Positions 1-8,035 of a stretch of 64,000 bases of DNA are shown in pieces (positions within the stretch are counted from its first letter, which is position 1; every line of letters starts with the position of its first letter). The stretch lies in NCBI RefSeq assembly GCF_022829445.1, contig NZ_JAKSXY010000081.1:1-64000 (forward strand), in the 5' to 3' direction. The translations under genes were made by a program, and so were the position numbers. The notes beneath the pieces were generated by a model. It saw only the letters and a list, made by a program, of their open reading frames with translations, ran no database searches and was not told the DNA's origin. Source of the DNA: Methylobacterium sp. J-068. Its GTDB lineage: Bacteria > Pseudomonadota > Alphaproteobacteria > Rhizobiales > Beijerinckiaceae.

Positions 1-120
1 CGGCTACCCGAGGTCCAGAACCGTATCGAGCAACGCTGCCGACACCTCGAAGCCCAGCCAGACACCCTGCGCGCCAACACCCTCTTCCACTGGTGGCCCC
101 AGCAAACCATGCCGAGCTAA
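1..120 (+). pseudogene. C-terminal end of an ORF cut by the window edge
   Basis: Frame 1 is open from the first base to a TAA at 118-120 and encodes 39 residues ending in FHWWPQQTMPS. The start lies outside the window. The peptide is rich in Arg, Gln and Trp. The less GC-rich DNA that follows fits the end of a mobile-element gene, but I do not recognise a specific transposase family. It could equally be the tail of an ordinary hypothetical gene. Confidence 0.35.
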
Positions 121-430
121 TCACACGGATTTGGTATGAGAACGCAAGCTCGCACCAAACTTGTGGAACAATCTCCTACGCTGCGGCCATCCGAGCATTC
201 TAGGTGGCAGTGGTGAGTGAGGCCGTCAGCGTCCCTACGCCGGCCTTGACCCAGGGTGTGCGAGGCAAATCCTTCTACAGCTTCTGTGTTTTCACACAGC
301 ATCGGCGGGGAGTCGACGTTGACCTTTCGGCGGAAAGTGGACACTCTGGCTCCGAACCAAGCTCGTCGCTCGCGACAAGCCCTTATACGCGCGACAGCGG
401 ACTTCGGCTTGTGCGCGCTTCTTGCTCAGA
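121..430. other. Intergenic accessory DNA, no convincing gene
   Basis: These 310 bases hold only short overlapping ORFs on both strands with no ribosome-binding sites or recognisable domains. A small dyad (CTTTC-GGCG-GAAAG) lies near 325-340. The composition is less GC-rich than in the core regions to the right. It may contain an insertion-sequence edge, but I could not identify terminal repeats or a target duplication. Confidence 0.3.
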
Positions 431-1333
431 TCAATTGATTCCTTCGACCCGTTGCAGAGCCGGGATCATGAAATCGATGAACTCTCGGACGGTTGGCTTA
501 AGGAACTTCGCCGAAGCATAGGTCAAAAACAGTTCGCTCGGCTTAACCTCGTCCTGTGGTAAGACACGGACGAGACGTCTCGCCGCCAATTGATCGACCA
601 CAAGCAGTTGTTGCGCAGTACCAATACCGAGCCCTGCTTCAAGGGCTCCAATCAGAACTTGGGGATTGTTGGTCGTGAGAACGGGATGCGCGGGCACCTC
701 CGTCATCGCCCCTCCGCGACAGAGCGTGATCATACCCTGTCTTGAGACAATCGTTGTCGAGACGAGCAACCCGTGGCGGGCGAGATCACGGCGGCTCCTG
801 GGCGTCCCGTTCCGTGCAAGATAGTCAGGCGATGCGACCAGTATGCGGCGGCTCGTGCCGATGCGCCGTACGATCAGATTTTGCGCCTCGGGTCGGCCGA
901 CACGCACTGCGAGATCGATGTTCGCTTCAATGAGATTGATTTCACGGTCTTCGAGCGTCAGAGAAACCTTCACGTCGGGGTGACGGCTTTGAAAGTCGAA
1001 GACGATTTGGCTCAGATGGCGCTCCCCGACACAGACGGGACCGTGAACGTGCAGGTCCCCTGCGATCGAGCCGGCGCCGCTCCTGACACCTTCAAGGGCG
1101 GCATCGATGGTCGATAGCGCACCGCTCGTCGCATCATAGAGCACGCGCCCTCGCTCGGTGAGTTGCATCGCCCGAGAGCTTCGCTGCAGGAGGCGAGTTC
1201 CCGTGTGCGTTTCGAGGTCACGCAGGACCTTGCTGACGGCGGGCTGCGAGATTCCAAGATCGTGCCCAGCGGCCGTCATGGAACCTCGCTCGACGACGCG
1301 GACGAAGACACGCAAGGCGGACAAGCAGTTCAT
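431..1333 (-). CDS. LysR family transcriptional regulator
   Basis: This 300-residue protein has the usual LysR length and layout. A winged helix-turn-helix covers about residues 3-62 (SALRVFVRVVERGSMTAAG, then SQPAVSKVLRDLE). A LysR-type substrate-binding domain follows from about residue 90 to the end. It is transcribed divergently from the alpha/beta hydrolase at 1431, the classic arrangement in which the regulator controls the neighbouring enzyme and itself. A palindrome of the LysR T-N11-A type lies just upstream of its ATG. The effector cannot be read from the sequence. The family assignment is secure. Confidence 0.93.
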   Translation of the reverse strand: MNCLSALRVFVRVVERGSMTAAGHDLGISQPAVSKVLRDLETHTGTRLLQRSSRAMQLTERGRVLYDATSGALSTIDAALEGVRSGAGSIAGDLHVHGPVCVGERHLSQIVFDFQSRHPDVKVSLTLEDREINLIEANIDLAVRVGRPEAQNLIVRRIGTSRRILVASPDYLARNGTPRSRRDLARHGLLVSTTIVSRQGMITLCRGGAMTEVPAHPVLTTNNPQVLIGALEAGLGIGTAQQLLVVDQLAARRLVRVLPQDEVKPSELFLTYASAKFLKPTVREFIDFMIPALQRVEGIN

Positions 1334-1335
1334 CT

Positions 1336-1350
1336 ATAACCACAGGTTAT
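1336..1350. promoter_or_regulatory. Candidate LysR operator in the divergent promoter region
   Basis: The perfect dyad ATAACC-ACA-GGTTAT contains the LysR-type T-N11-A pattern. It sits two bases upstream of the LysR start codon and 80 bases upstream of the hydrolase ATG. This is a suitable place for autorepression and for activation of the divergent gene. The function is inferred from position and symmetry. Confidence 0.5.
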
Positions 1351-1430
1351 GGAAACCATGCCGGCATCGCCAATATCTCGAAACGCAAAAATCATCAAAC
1401 TCGCGCTGTCCCAACGGATGGAGCGCGTGG

Positions 1431-2378
1431 ATGGATTTCGGACGAAGAACCCTCCTGCTTGGCGCAATGGCCGGGTCTCTGTTGCCACGCAGGCAGGCAC
1501 GTGCCGACGTCGCCCAAGTTCGCGAAACGGCCGTCGCGTTGCTGCCACCCGGCGGCACCCGTCATTATGCGGAGGCGAACGGTGTCACGCTGCACTACGT
1601 TGCTGTCGGCAACGGCCCACCGGTGGTTCTACTGCACGGATGGCCGCAGACATGGTTCGCATGGCGTGGCACGATGGAGCGGCTTGCCGATCGCTTCACC
1701 CTTATCGCGCCTGATCTTCGCGGAATGGGTCTCTCCGAGCGGACTGAGTCCGGGTACGACAAGCGCACCCTCGCCGCTGATATCGCTGCCCTCATCCTCA
1801 AGGCAGCCGGTGGTCGAGCGCACGTTGTTGGCCACGACATGGGCGGCAAGGTGGCCTACGTCCTGGCGCACCTGCACGCTGAATGCATCGACAGGCTCGT
1901 CCTCGTCGATTGCTCGGTGCCAGGTACCGAGAGCGGCGATGCGCTGCATGGCGGCCTCTGGCACTACGGTTTCCACATGGCGTCTGGTTTTCCTGAGATG
2001 CTGACGCGTGGGCGCGAGCGGGACTACATCAGCGCGCAGATCAAAGCATGGTCGTACCGTAAGGACGCGATCACGGAAGCGGCCATAACCGAGTATGCAC
2101 GGCACTATGCGACCCCAGGAGGGATGACGGCCGGCTTCAACCTTTACCGAGCCTTGCCGAACGACGCCGCTCTCGTTGCCTCGTTCGGTGATCGCAAACT
2201 CGACTTGCCCCTCTTGACGATTGGTGGTCGGCATAGTGTCGGCGGTAGTCTCGCGACTGCAATACGGTCGCGAGCGACGAAGGTTAAGAGTATCGTCGCA
2301 GAGGAAAGCGGGCATTTCGTGGCTGAGGAGGAGCCGGCGTTCTTCTGTGATCAAGTCGGTCGATTTCTTTCATCATAG
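1431..2378 (+). CDS. Exported alpha/beta hydrolase (epoxide hydrolase/haloalkane dehalogenase-like)
   Basis: The 315-residue protein begins with a twin-arginine-like signal (GRRTLLLG, then a hydrophobic stretch ending near ARA at residue 25). An alpha/beta hydrolase fold follows. The oxyanion-hole motif HGWP is at about residues 69-72. The nucleophile elbow GHDMGG has Asp at about residue 136, as in epoxide hydrolases and haloalkane dehalogenases rather than serine esterases. The catalytic His is in SGHF near the C-terminus. The ATG at 1431 was chosen because it starts the signal peptide and follows a purine-rich site; the frame is open further upstream. The substrate is unknown. Control by the divergent LysR protein is likely. 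Confidence 0.85.
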   Translation: MDFGRRTLLLGAMAGSLLPRRQARADVAQVRETAVALLPPGGTRHYAEANGVTLHYVAVGNGPPVVLLHGWPQTWFAWRGTMERLADRFTLIAPDLRGMGLSERTESGYDKRTLAADIAALILKAAGGRAHVVGHDMGGKVAYVLAHLHAECIDRLVLVDCSVPGTESGDALHGGLWHYGFHMASGFPEMLTRGRERDYISAQIKAWSYRKDAITEAAITEYARHYATPGGMTAGFNLYRALPNDAALVASFGDRKLDLPLLTIGGRHSVGGSLATAIRSRATKVKSIVAEESGHFVAEEEPAFFCDQVGRFLSS

Positions 2379-2737
2379 GTAGGCCGCCAGCAACGGAATT
2401 TTCATATGCAGTAGATATAGAGACCGGCTATATCTGAGAATTTTTTGCATTAAGAGAAAATTGAAGAAATTGGACTGCTTTTGGCGGTTCTGTACAATTT
2501 ACTTCAACTCCGCTGTTCTCCTTGCTCGCCTGGAAGCAGACCGTCGCGAAATCACTCAACCCGGTTGTACCCTCTTGTGTCAGCGAGCAGCCCGAAAACA
2601 GCCCTTCCCAGGTCCCGCAACGGGTCGAACGCAGAACGTCGGCTTCAGCACGCGATGCCGAGGTCCGCTCGCCCCGCGTCCCGACCGTTCGAGACACGCC
2701 CCGAACGCCCGGCTTTCACCCGCCGGATCGAGGATTC
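2379..2737. other. Intergenic region between convergent hydrolase and beta-propeller genes
   Basis: This gap includes an AT-rich stretch at about 2390-2530 that contains the likely terminator of the hydrolase gene. The rest returns to high GC. I see no gene in it. The composition step near 2.6 kb may mark the boundary between accessory and core DNA. Confidence 0.4.
2413..2445 (+). terminator. Rho-independent terminator after the hydrolase gene
   Basis: An 8-bp stem AGATATAG/CTATATCT with a 7-base loop is followed four bases later by TTTTTT. The stem is AT-rich and therefore weak, but it lies 34 bases after the hydrolase stop codon. Confidence 0.5.
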
Positions 2738-3721
2738 CTACCGCAGGAAATCCCCGAAGGCGCGCGGGCCGTCCGGCACCTTGATCTCGCCGGTCACCTT
2801 CAGGGTTTCGGCATCGATCACGCTCAGCGTGTTCGAGCCCCAGTTCGCGACCGTGAGGGTGCGGCCGTCGCGGGAGGCGGCGATGCCCTCGGGATGGTCG
2901 CCGACCTCGATGGCCGCGACGTTGGTCAGCGTCTTCAGGTTGAACACCGTCACGGTGCCCGAATACTGATCGGTGACGAAGCCGCGCGGACCGGCCAGGG
3001 CCACCACGTAGGGGCGCTCGCCCGTGGTGACGCGGCCGAGCTCGTAGCGGCCGGCGATATCGATCACCGAGACGTCGTTCGAGGTCACGTTGGCGGTGTA
3101 GGCGCGGGCTCCCTCGGGATCGAGGGTGATGCCGAACGGGTGCTCACCCACGGGGATCTTCTGGATTTCCCGGGCGGTCGCGACATCGACCACCGAAACG
3201 GAGTTGCCCTCGCGGTTCGCCACCAGGATCGTGGCGCCGTCGGGGGTGACAGCGATGCCGGAGGGCGAGGCGCCGACCTGGATCTCGGTGTCGAGCCTGG
3301 ACCCGTCCGGCGAGACCACGAAGATCCGGCTGCCGTACCAGTCGGCCACATAGACCGCCCCGCTCTTCGGGTTGACCGCGATGCCGAGGGGGCCGCCGGG
3401 AAGGGCGAGGGTTCCCGTCACCGTGCGGGTGGCGAGATCGATCGTGGCGAGGCTCGGTCCCTCGGGCCGGGTGACGAAGGCGGTCCGGCGGTCCGGGGAG
3501 ACGGCGATGCCCGCCGGGGCACCGTCGACCGGCACCTGCGCGGCGACCGTGCCGGCCTCGAGATCGACGATGGCGAGGACGTTGGCCCCCTGCGCGGTGA
3601 CGAGGGCCTCGTCGGCGCGGACCGGGGCGCCGAGCAGCCCCGGACCGAGCAGCCCCAGACCGAGGAGGAGAGGGCCGGCGAGACGCCGGCCCATCCCCGT
3701 CGCAAAGTGCGAAGCGATCAA
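2738..3721 (-). CDS. Secreted YVTN-type beta-propeller protein
   Basis: The protein has an N-terminal signal peptide ending near APVRA, then successive propeller blades with the recurrent pattern V-D-x-x-T then G-x-x-P-x-G-I-A-V-S-P-D-G. It belongs to the YVTN/NHL-like beta-propeller proteins common near PQQ-dependent alcohol oxidation genes. The TTG at 3721 overlaps the upstream stop as TTGA, suggesting translational coupling. An ATG at 3694 would give a shorter, cleaner signal peptide and is a real alternative. It is the last gene of the cofactor operon and has the same fold as LutB at 10382. It may be a periplasmic partner or scaffold in methanol oxidation; its exact role is unknown. Confidence 0.85.
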   Translation of the reverse strand: MIASHFATGMGRRLAGPLLLGLGLLGPGLLGAPVRADEALVTAQGANVLAIVDLEAGTVAAQVPVDGAPAGIAVSPDRRTAFVTRPEGPSLATIDLATRTVTGTLALPGGPLGIAVNPKSGAVYVADWYGSRIFVVSPDGSRLDTEIQVGASPSGIAVTPDGATILVANREGNSVSVVDVATAREIQKIPVGEHPFGITLDPEGARAYTANVTSNDVSVIDIAGRYELGRVTTGERPYVVALAGPRGFVTDQYSGTVTVFNLKTLTNVAAIEVGDHPEGIAASRDGRTLTVANWGSNTLSVIDAETLKVTGEIKVPDGPRAFGDFLR

Positions 3722-4254
3722 GAACCGCTCTTTTCGATCTTGGCCTTCAGGGCGTCGAGGCCCTCGCGATAGAGGCCGCGCACGGCCTTCTGAGAGGCTT
3801 CGTCGTTCAGTTCGGGCGGCGGATCGTTGTTCATGTAGCCGCGGTAGAAGGCGCCGTCCCAGACGACCTTGGACTTGCCGCTGCCGGCATCCTCGACCTT
3901 GATGGTGGAGGAATAGTCGTTCACCGGCAGTGTCTTCACGTCGACCTTGGTGATCCGATACGAGTAGCTCATCTTCTCACCTGAGTACTTGTACAGCTCC
4001 TCGTCCACCGTGGCGCCCCCTTTGAGGGTCAGCGTACGGGTGGCCTTGATCTCGTTGCCGCCCTTGCCCTCGGTCTTCTCGACCGGCGGCAGCCAGCTCA
4101 TGTCCTGGAAGTTGCCGATCACGGCCCAGACCTTGTCGGGAGCCGCGTTGATCTCGACGGTCTCCTCGATCTTCTTGCGGGTCGGGCCGTGTGCCTCGGC
4201 GCCGAACGACACCAGGGCGAGCGCCGCCACGGTCGTCAGAGTGAGAAACTTCAT
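3718..4254 (-). CDS. MxaD-like SRPBCC family periplasmic protein
   Basis: The 178-residue product starts with a Sec signal peptide (MKFLTLTTVAALALVSFGAEA). A START/Bet v1-type ligand-binding fold follows (SRPBCC: VEINAAPDKVWAVIGNF, then a conserved W-x-x-x-V-E-K-T-E-G region). This resembles MxaD, a small periplasmic protein associated with methanol dehydrogenase and electron transfer to cytochrome c. The ATG at 4254 has a GAGGAG site 11 bases upstream; an in-frame start nine codons earlier would spoil the signal peptide. The gene overlaps the downstream propeller gene by four bases and follows DUF447 by 30 bases. Confidence 0.85.
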   Translation of the reverse strand: MKFLTLTTVAALALVSFGAEAHGPTRKKIEETVEINAAPDKVWAVIGNFQDMSWLPPVEKTEGKGGNEIKATRTLTLKGGATVDEELYKYSGEKMSYSYRITKVDVKTLPVNDYSSTIKVEDAGSGKSKVVWDGAFYRGYMNNDPPPELNDEASQKAVRGLYREGLDALKAKIEKSGS

Positions 4255-4284
4255 CGGGTCTTCGTCTCCTCGGAAATGCACGTT

Positions 4285-4881
4285 CTAGGGTGCGGGTGGG
4301 GAACGTTCGAGGATGCGCTCGTCGCGGCCGAGCGCCGCGGCGACCTTGTCCTCGATCCAGTCCCAGGCCTCGCGCTCGGCGGGCCCGGCGGTCTTGGCGA
4401 TCGCGATGGCGTGATAGCGCATCTCGGTCAGAATCTTGTCCGGCTCCAGCATGTGCAGACGGGTGGAGAGGATCGCCGCCTCGAGCACCGCAGCCTGCGC
4501 CCGGTTATAGCCGATGAACGGCATGTGCGCTGCCGCGTGAACCATCCGTCCCCGGTAACGCGGCCGCACGACATCGTCCTCCACCGCCGCCACCTCGAAC
4601 TCCGCGTGGCCGAAGCTCTCGGCGAGGCGGCGCCCTGCGATGCGCTCGCAGGGCAGGGTGGCCCAGTCGCGCCGGCCGGTGACGGCGCCGGCGATCACCC
4701 GCACGTCGCTGGGGCTGGAGGCGGCGAAGACCGGGTTGGCCGCGAGGTTGAGGATGGTGGGGGAGGGCCGGAAGGGGGCGAGGATCCAGTCCGGCCCCTC
4801 CTGGATCAGGCCGAACGGCACGAGGTGGATCGCGCCGTCCGGCGCGGTCGTGGTGACGACGGTCTCGAGGATCAGCGGCAC
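4285..4881 (-). CDS. DUF447 domain protein, C1-cofactor cluster
   Basis: The 198-residue protein begins VPLILETVVTTTAPDG at a GTG four bases after the preceding stop, with GAAGGAAG just upstream. It has the layout of DUF447 proteins, which resemble flavin-reductase-type FMN-binding folds (an N-terminal barrel with PFRPSPTILNLAANP, and a helical C-terminus with AILSTRLHML). DUF447 genes are shared by methanogens and H4MPT-using methylotrophs and are thought to act in methanopterin or methanofuran cofactor metabolism. From memory and unverified, the four genes from here to 7862 match the set called orf19-orf22 in Methylobacterium extorquens AM1. The biochemical step is not established. Confidence 0.8.
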   Translation of the reverse strand: MPLILETVVTTTAPDGAIHLVPFGLIQEGPDWILAPFRPSPTILNLAANPVFAASSPSDVRVIAGAVTGRRDWATLPCERIAGRRLAESFGHAEFEVAAVEDDVVRPRYRGRMVHAAAHMPFIGYNRAQAAVLEAAILSTRLHMLEPDKILTEMRYHAIAIAKTAGPAEREAWDWIEDKVAAALGRDERILERSPPAP

Positions 4882-4885
4882 GGGC

Positions 4886-6490
4886 TCAGGCTTCCTTCGC
4901 GGGCACGAGCCTGCCGCAGACGATGCGGGCGCCCGCATCCCGAGGCGTCTCGGAGAGCGCGTCGGCGGCGCGCGCCTCCTCCGGGCCCGTGGTCTCAGGC
5001 GGCGCCGCGCCAGCCTCGGCCGGGGTCGCGTCGCGTGCCGCCGTCCCGGCCGCGTCGGGGCCGGAATGCCTGGTGTGCCCGGCCTTCTTGAAGGCGGTGG
5101 TGTCCTCGACCTCCGCCTCGGCGGCCGCGCCCCAGGCCAGGGCCTCGTCCTGCACGTAGCGCTTGCCGAGGCGCCAGGCGGTCTCGGCCTTGGTCAGTTC
5201 GCCGCCGAGATAGAAGGCATGGGCGCCGTCGCTCGCCAGGTCGCCGGCCTTTTGGAGATCGGGGAAGAAGGCCATCGCGTCGGTGCCGATCGTATGGACG
5301 TCGCGGTTGAAGACGTGGATGCCGTCCTCGGCCACGGCGATGCGGTAGTTCGGGTCCTTCACCTCGGCCGCCTGGGCCGCGATCTCGTCCGGGGTCTGCA
5401 CATAGGGGCGCTTGTCGTGAAGCGCCAGCAGGCTGCGCCCATATCCCTTGGGAAGCGCCGAATCGGCTTTGGCCGCGAACATCACCCGGCGGGCGGCGTC
5501 GTGCTCCTCCACCGTGCGGCGGGTGTGGTTCGAGACCTGCACGATCAGCACGTTGCGGATGGCGAGTTCCGAGCACATGCCCACCAGCAGGGCGGTGACG
5601 CCGAGACTGTCGGCCTCGGTCAGCTCGGTGAGGTTGCCGGTGCCCATCATCATCTCGATCCCCGGCCAGCGCCGACGTGTCTCATGATAGCGGGTGATGG
5701 ATTCGACGAAGCCGAAATGGATCGGCTCCAGGATCGGGTCGGCCATGTAGGGGCGGCCGGCCTTTTCCATCCGCGCGATGGCGCGGTCGAGGGAGGCGAG
5801 GTCGTCGGGCCGCACGGGCACGAGGACCGGCACCGCGTCGGTCTCGAAGGCGAGGTCGAGGGTGTCCTCGTTGAGGCTGAGAAGGTAGTCGGCCCCCGCC
5901 TTCGCGCCGCGCGTGAGTTCGTCCAGCGAGAACGAATCGACGCTGACCTTCAGGCCCGCCCCCTTCAGCAGGCGCACGCAATCCTCGAGATGCGGGAAAT
6001 CCGTGTCGGGCAGGCCGCCGAGGTCGATCACGTCGGCGCCGCGCCGGGCGAGGTCGAGGCCCTTGGCCAGGATCTCGTCGGGCGTCATCTTCGATGCGTC
6101 GACGATCTCGGAGAAGATGCGCAGGTCGTGGCGCGACAGGTCGACCTTGCGCCCGGCCAATCCGAGATAGGCCGGCAGGTCGACGATCTCGTCGGGGCCG
6201 CGCTCCACGGGCAGGCCGAAATGCCGGGCGAGCGCGTCGGGGTTCGCCCGGCAGCGCCCCGGCAGGACGATGCGGGTGGCGCCCTCGGGGATCGTCACCC
6301 GGCGGCGGATGATCTCCTCCGTCATCAGGGCGGCGACCTTCACGCCGGCATCGGCGATGCTCCAGGCGAAGCGCTCGGGCGGCAGGGTGGCGGCGACCTT
6401 CTCCAGGCGCGCCTTGGCCATGCGGCCGGTGATGAAGACCAGATGTTCGGGCGTGCCGTGCTCGGGCTTGGCGTGCTCGGCGGCGCTCAC
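4886..6490 (-). CDS. Dihydropteroate synthase-like protein (DUF6513 type), methanopterin-related
   Basis: The 534-residue protein has an N-terminal region of about 150 residues (LVFITGRMAKARLEKVAATL). A TIM-barrel domain related to dihydropteroate synthase follows (GADVIDLGGLPDT, then VSVDSF, LLSLNEDTLDL and GTGNLTELTEADS). A lower-complexity Ala/Glu-rich C-terminus ends it. The family is shared by archaea and H4MPT-containing bacteria and is thought to work in methanopterin biosynthesis. The GTG at 6490 overlaps the stop of the kinase gene as GTGA and has GGAG about eight bases upstream. A much longer ORF in this frame reaches 7126 but runs antiparallel to no evidence of its own and overlaps the whole kinase gene, so it was not used. 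Confidence 0.88.
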   Translation of the reverse strand: MSAAEHAKPEHGTPEHLVFITGRMAKARLEKVAATLPPERFAWSIADAGVKVAALMTEEIIRRRVTIPEGATRIVLPGRCRANPDALARHFGLPVERGPDEIVDLPAYLGLAGRKVDLSRHDLRIFSEIVDASKMTPDEILAKGLDLARRGADVIDLGGLPDTDFPHLEDCVRLLKGAGLKVSVDSFSLDELTRGAKAGADYLLSLNEDTLDLAFETDAVPVLVPVRPDDLASLDRAIARMEKAGRPYMADPILEPIHFGFVESITRYHETRRRWPGIEMMMGTGNLTELTEADSLGVTALLVGMCSELAIRNVLIVQVSNHTRRTVEEHDAARRVMFAAKADSALPKGYGRSLLALHDKRPYVQTPDEIAAQAAEVKDPNYRIAVAEDGIHVFNRDVHTIGTDAMAFFPDLQKAGDLASDGAHAFYLGGELTKAETAWRLGKRYVQDEALAWGAAAEAEVEDTTAFKKAGHTRHSGPDAAGTAARDATPAEAGAAPPETTGPEEARAADALSETPRDAGARIVCGRLVPAKEA

Positions 6491-7107
6491 GCGACGGTCT
6501 CCGCCGCCGCGCCCGCCTGGTCCGTCCGGGGACCGAGGATGGCGATGTCGCCCGCATAGCGGGCCGCGAAGGCCGGGAAGGCCGCATCGACGAAGCCGAC
6601 GCGGGCGAGGTCGGCCCAGCTCATCACGGCCGGCCGGTCGGCGGACTTCACCAGGAGGCAGAGCGGCGCCTGGAGCGTCGTGGCCAGCCAGACCGCGAGG
6701 CTGTCGGAGGTCACGCGCCAGGTCTCGGGAATGGCCGGGTGGCCCTCCTTCAGGGCGACGGGGTTCCAGATCGGAACCCTCCCGGCCGCGAGGCCCGCCG
6801 CGATCGCCGCCATGTCGCGGGCCACGACCAGCCGGGGCTCCAGCTCCGACAGGATCTCGGCCATGTGGCCCATGGCATCGAGGGCGAGGCGATGGGCGAG
6901 GGCGTCGGACATGCCGGGTGTGCGCTGCCCGAGGGCCCGCTGCGTCACCCGCACGGCGTCGGCGAGGGGGCCGCCGCCCGGAACCACGATGCAGGGTCCC
7001 CTGTCCCCGACCGCCAGCCCCGCGAGCAGGGCCCGCAGCCGGCCCGCATCGGCGACGAGGCTGCCGCCGATCTTCACGACGGTCGCGGATCGGGTGCTCC
7101 GCATCAC
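6487..7107 (-). CDS. Amino acid kinase family protein (MfnE-like)
   Basis: The 206-residue protein starts with the nucleotide-binding motif VVKIGGSLV, followed by VVPGGGPLADAVR, typical of the amino-acid-kinase fold. A later loop (WRVTSDSLAVWLATTL, then LCLLVKSADRP) resembles the substrate/ATP region of short archaeal-type kinases. Its position next to MfnB suggests a role like MfnE, which phosphorylates aminomethylfuran phosphate in methanofuran synthesis; that assignment is inferred. The start is a GTG (7107) overlapping the mfnB stop as GTGA, or the next codon, ATG at 7104. It also overlaps the following gene by four bases. Confidence 0.82.
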   Translation of the reverse strand: MMRSTRSATVVKIGGSLVADAGRLRALLAGLAVGDRGPCIVVPGGGPLADAVRVTQRALGQRTPGMSDALAHRLALDAMGHMAEILSELEPRLVVARDMAAIAAGLAAGRVPIWNPVALKEGHPAIPETWRVTSDSLAVWLATTLQAPLCLLVKSADRPAVMSWADLARVGFVDAAFPAFAARYAGDIAILGPRTDQAGAAAETVA

Positions 7108-7862
7108 GCGGCATCCCGGCGGGCATGGGCGCGCAAGGCGCGGACGGCCTCCATCACCCGGCCGGATTCGAGGCCGCGCCTGCGGTCGCCGGCCTCGCAG
7201 AGACCGCCGCGAAATCCGAGGTAATGCGCGCCGAGCGGCGCCAGGGCCGCGATGTCGGCCAGGGCCAGGGAGCCGGCGAGGCCCGAGAGGAGTCCCTGCG
7301 ACCGGCAGGTCCGGGTGAAGGCCGCCAGGGCCTCCGGAGGCAGGTGGTCGGTGAGGCGGCGGCCGTCCTTTCCGGCGGTGTCGATCATCGCGCCGAGGAA
7401 GCCGGCGCGAGCGAGGCGCGACACGAGGTCCGCGGCGCCTTGCGTGACCGGCATCGTCTCCGCGAACAGGACCGCGATCAGGCGGCCGGGCGCGGCGGCG
7501 GCGAGGGCGGCGAGATTCTCCCGTGACCAGACGTCACGGACGGCCACCTTCACGTAGTCGACGCCCGTGCCCGCCATGGCGGCGATGCCGGGCAGTAGCC
7601 CGGACGCGGCCTCCGCCTCGCCCGCCACCGCGCTGGTCGGCGCGCGCCTCTCCACCCGTTCCACGATGGCGCGGACAGCGTCCGAGGGCAGCCCCCCCAG
7701 CGCGCCCCGCGCCGGGTCCTTGGCATCGACGAGATCGGCGCCCGCGCGTGTGGACAGGTCCGCCTCATCGGCATCGCGCACGCTCACGAGGAGGCGCGGA
7801 AAGGCGGCGGCCGGATCGAACGGGGCCCGGTGAAGTGGAGCTTGGACGCGGGGAGCGGACAT
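7104..7862 (-). CDS. mfnB: (5-formylfuran-3-yl)methyl phosphate synthase (MfnB)
   Basis: The 252-residue protein matches MfnB, which condenses two glyceraldehyde-3-phosphate molecules into the furan precursor of methanofuran. Visible marks are the strand LLVSVRDADEA, the active-site motif VDAKDPARGALGG with the Asp and Lys of the family, a second Lys in YVKVAVRD, and a Lys/Asp motif MIDTAGKDG. The N-terminus carries about 20 extra residues before the barrel; the ATG at 7862 has no strong ribosome-binding site. It is the first gene of a four-gene coupled cofactor operon. In methylotrophs methanofuran-type cofactors serve the formyltransferase/hydrolase branch of formaldehyde oxidation. Confidence 0.88.
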   Translation of the reverse strand: MSAPRVQAPLHRAPFDPAAAFPRLLVSVRDADEADLSTRAGADLVDAKDPARGALGGLPSDAVRAIVERVERRAPTSAVAGEAEAASGLLPGIAAMAGTGVDYVKVAVRDVWSRENLAALAAAAPGRLIAVLFAETMPVTQGAADLVSRLARAGFLGAMIDTAGKDGRRLTDHLPPEALAAFTRTCRSQGLLSGLAGSLALADIAALAPLGAHYLGFRGGLCEAGDRRRGLESGRVMEAVRALRAHARRDAA

Positions 7863-7884
7863 CAGCACGGGTTTCGGTTGTTCG

Positions 7885-7901
7885 GGGTCTCGCGGAGACC
7901 C
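7885..7901. promoter_or_regulatory. Hairpin/dyad just upstream of mfnB
   Basis: A perfect 7-bp inverted repeat GGGTCTC/GAGACCC with a 3-base centre lies 22 bases before the mfnB start codon. It could be an operator or a leader hairpin affecting translation. No T-tract follows on either strand, so a terminator is unlikely. Confidence 0.3.
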
Positions 7902-8035
7902 TCGACGACGCCCGGGTCGGGAAGCGCCGCGCCTGTGTGGCACGGCCGGGGCAATGTTCGGCGGATTGCCGGACGCAGGCGGCGTAGAGCAAGCGGCAGG
8001 ATAAAGGAAAGCCCCCCGCTCCGTCACGCCCCGGT

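Noticed and set aside
300..345. Possible insertion-sequence terminal repeat
   Set aside because: The small dyad CTTTC-GGCG-GAAAG has no matching partner end or target duplication in the window.
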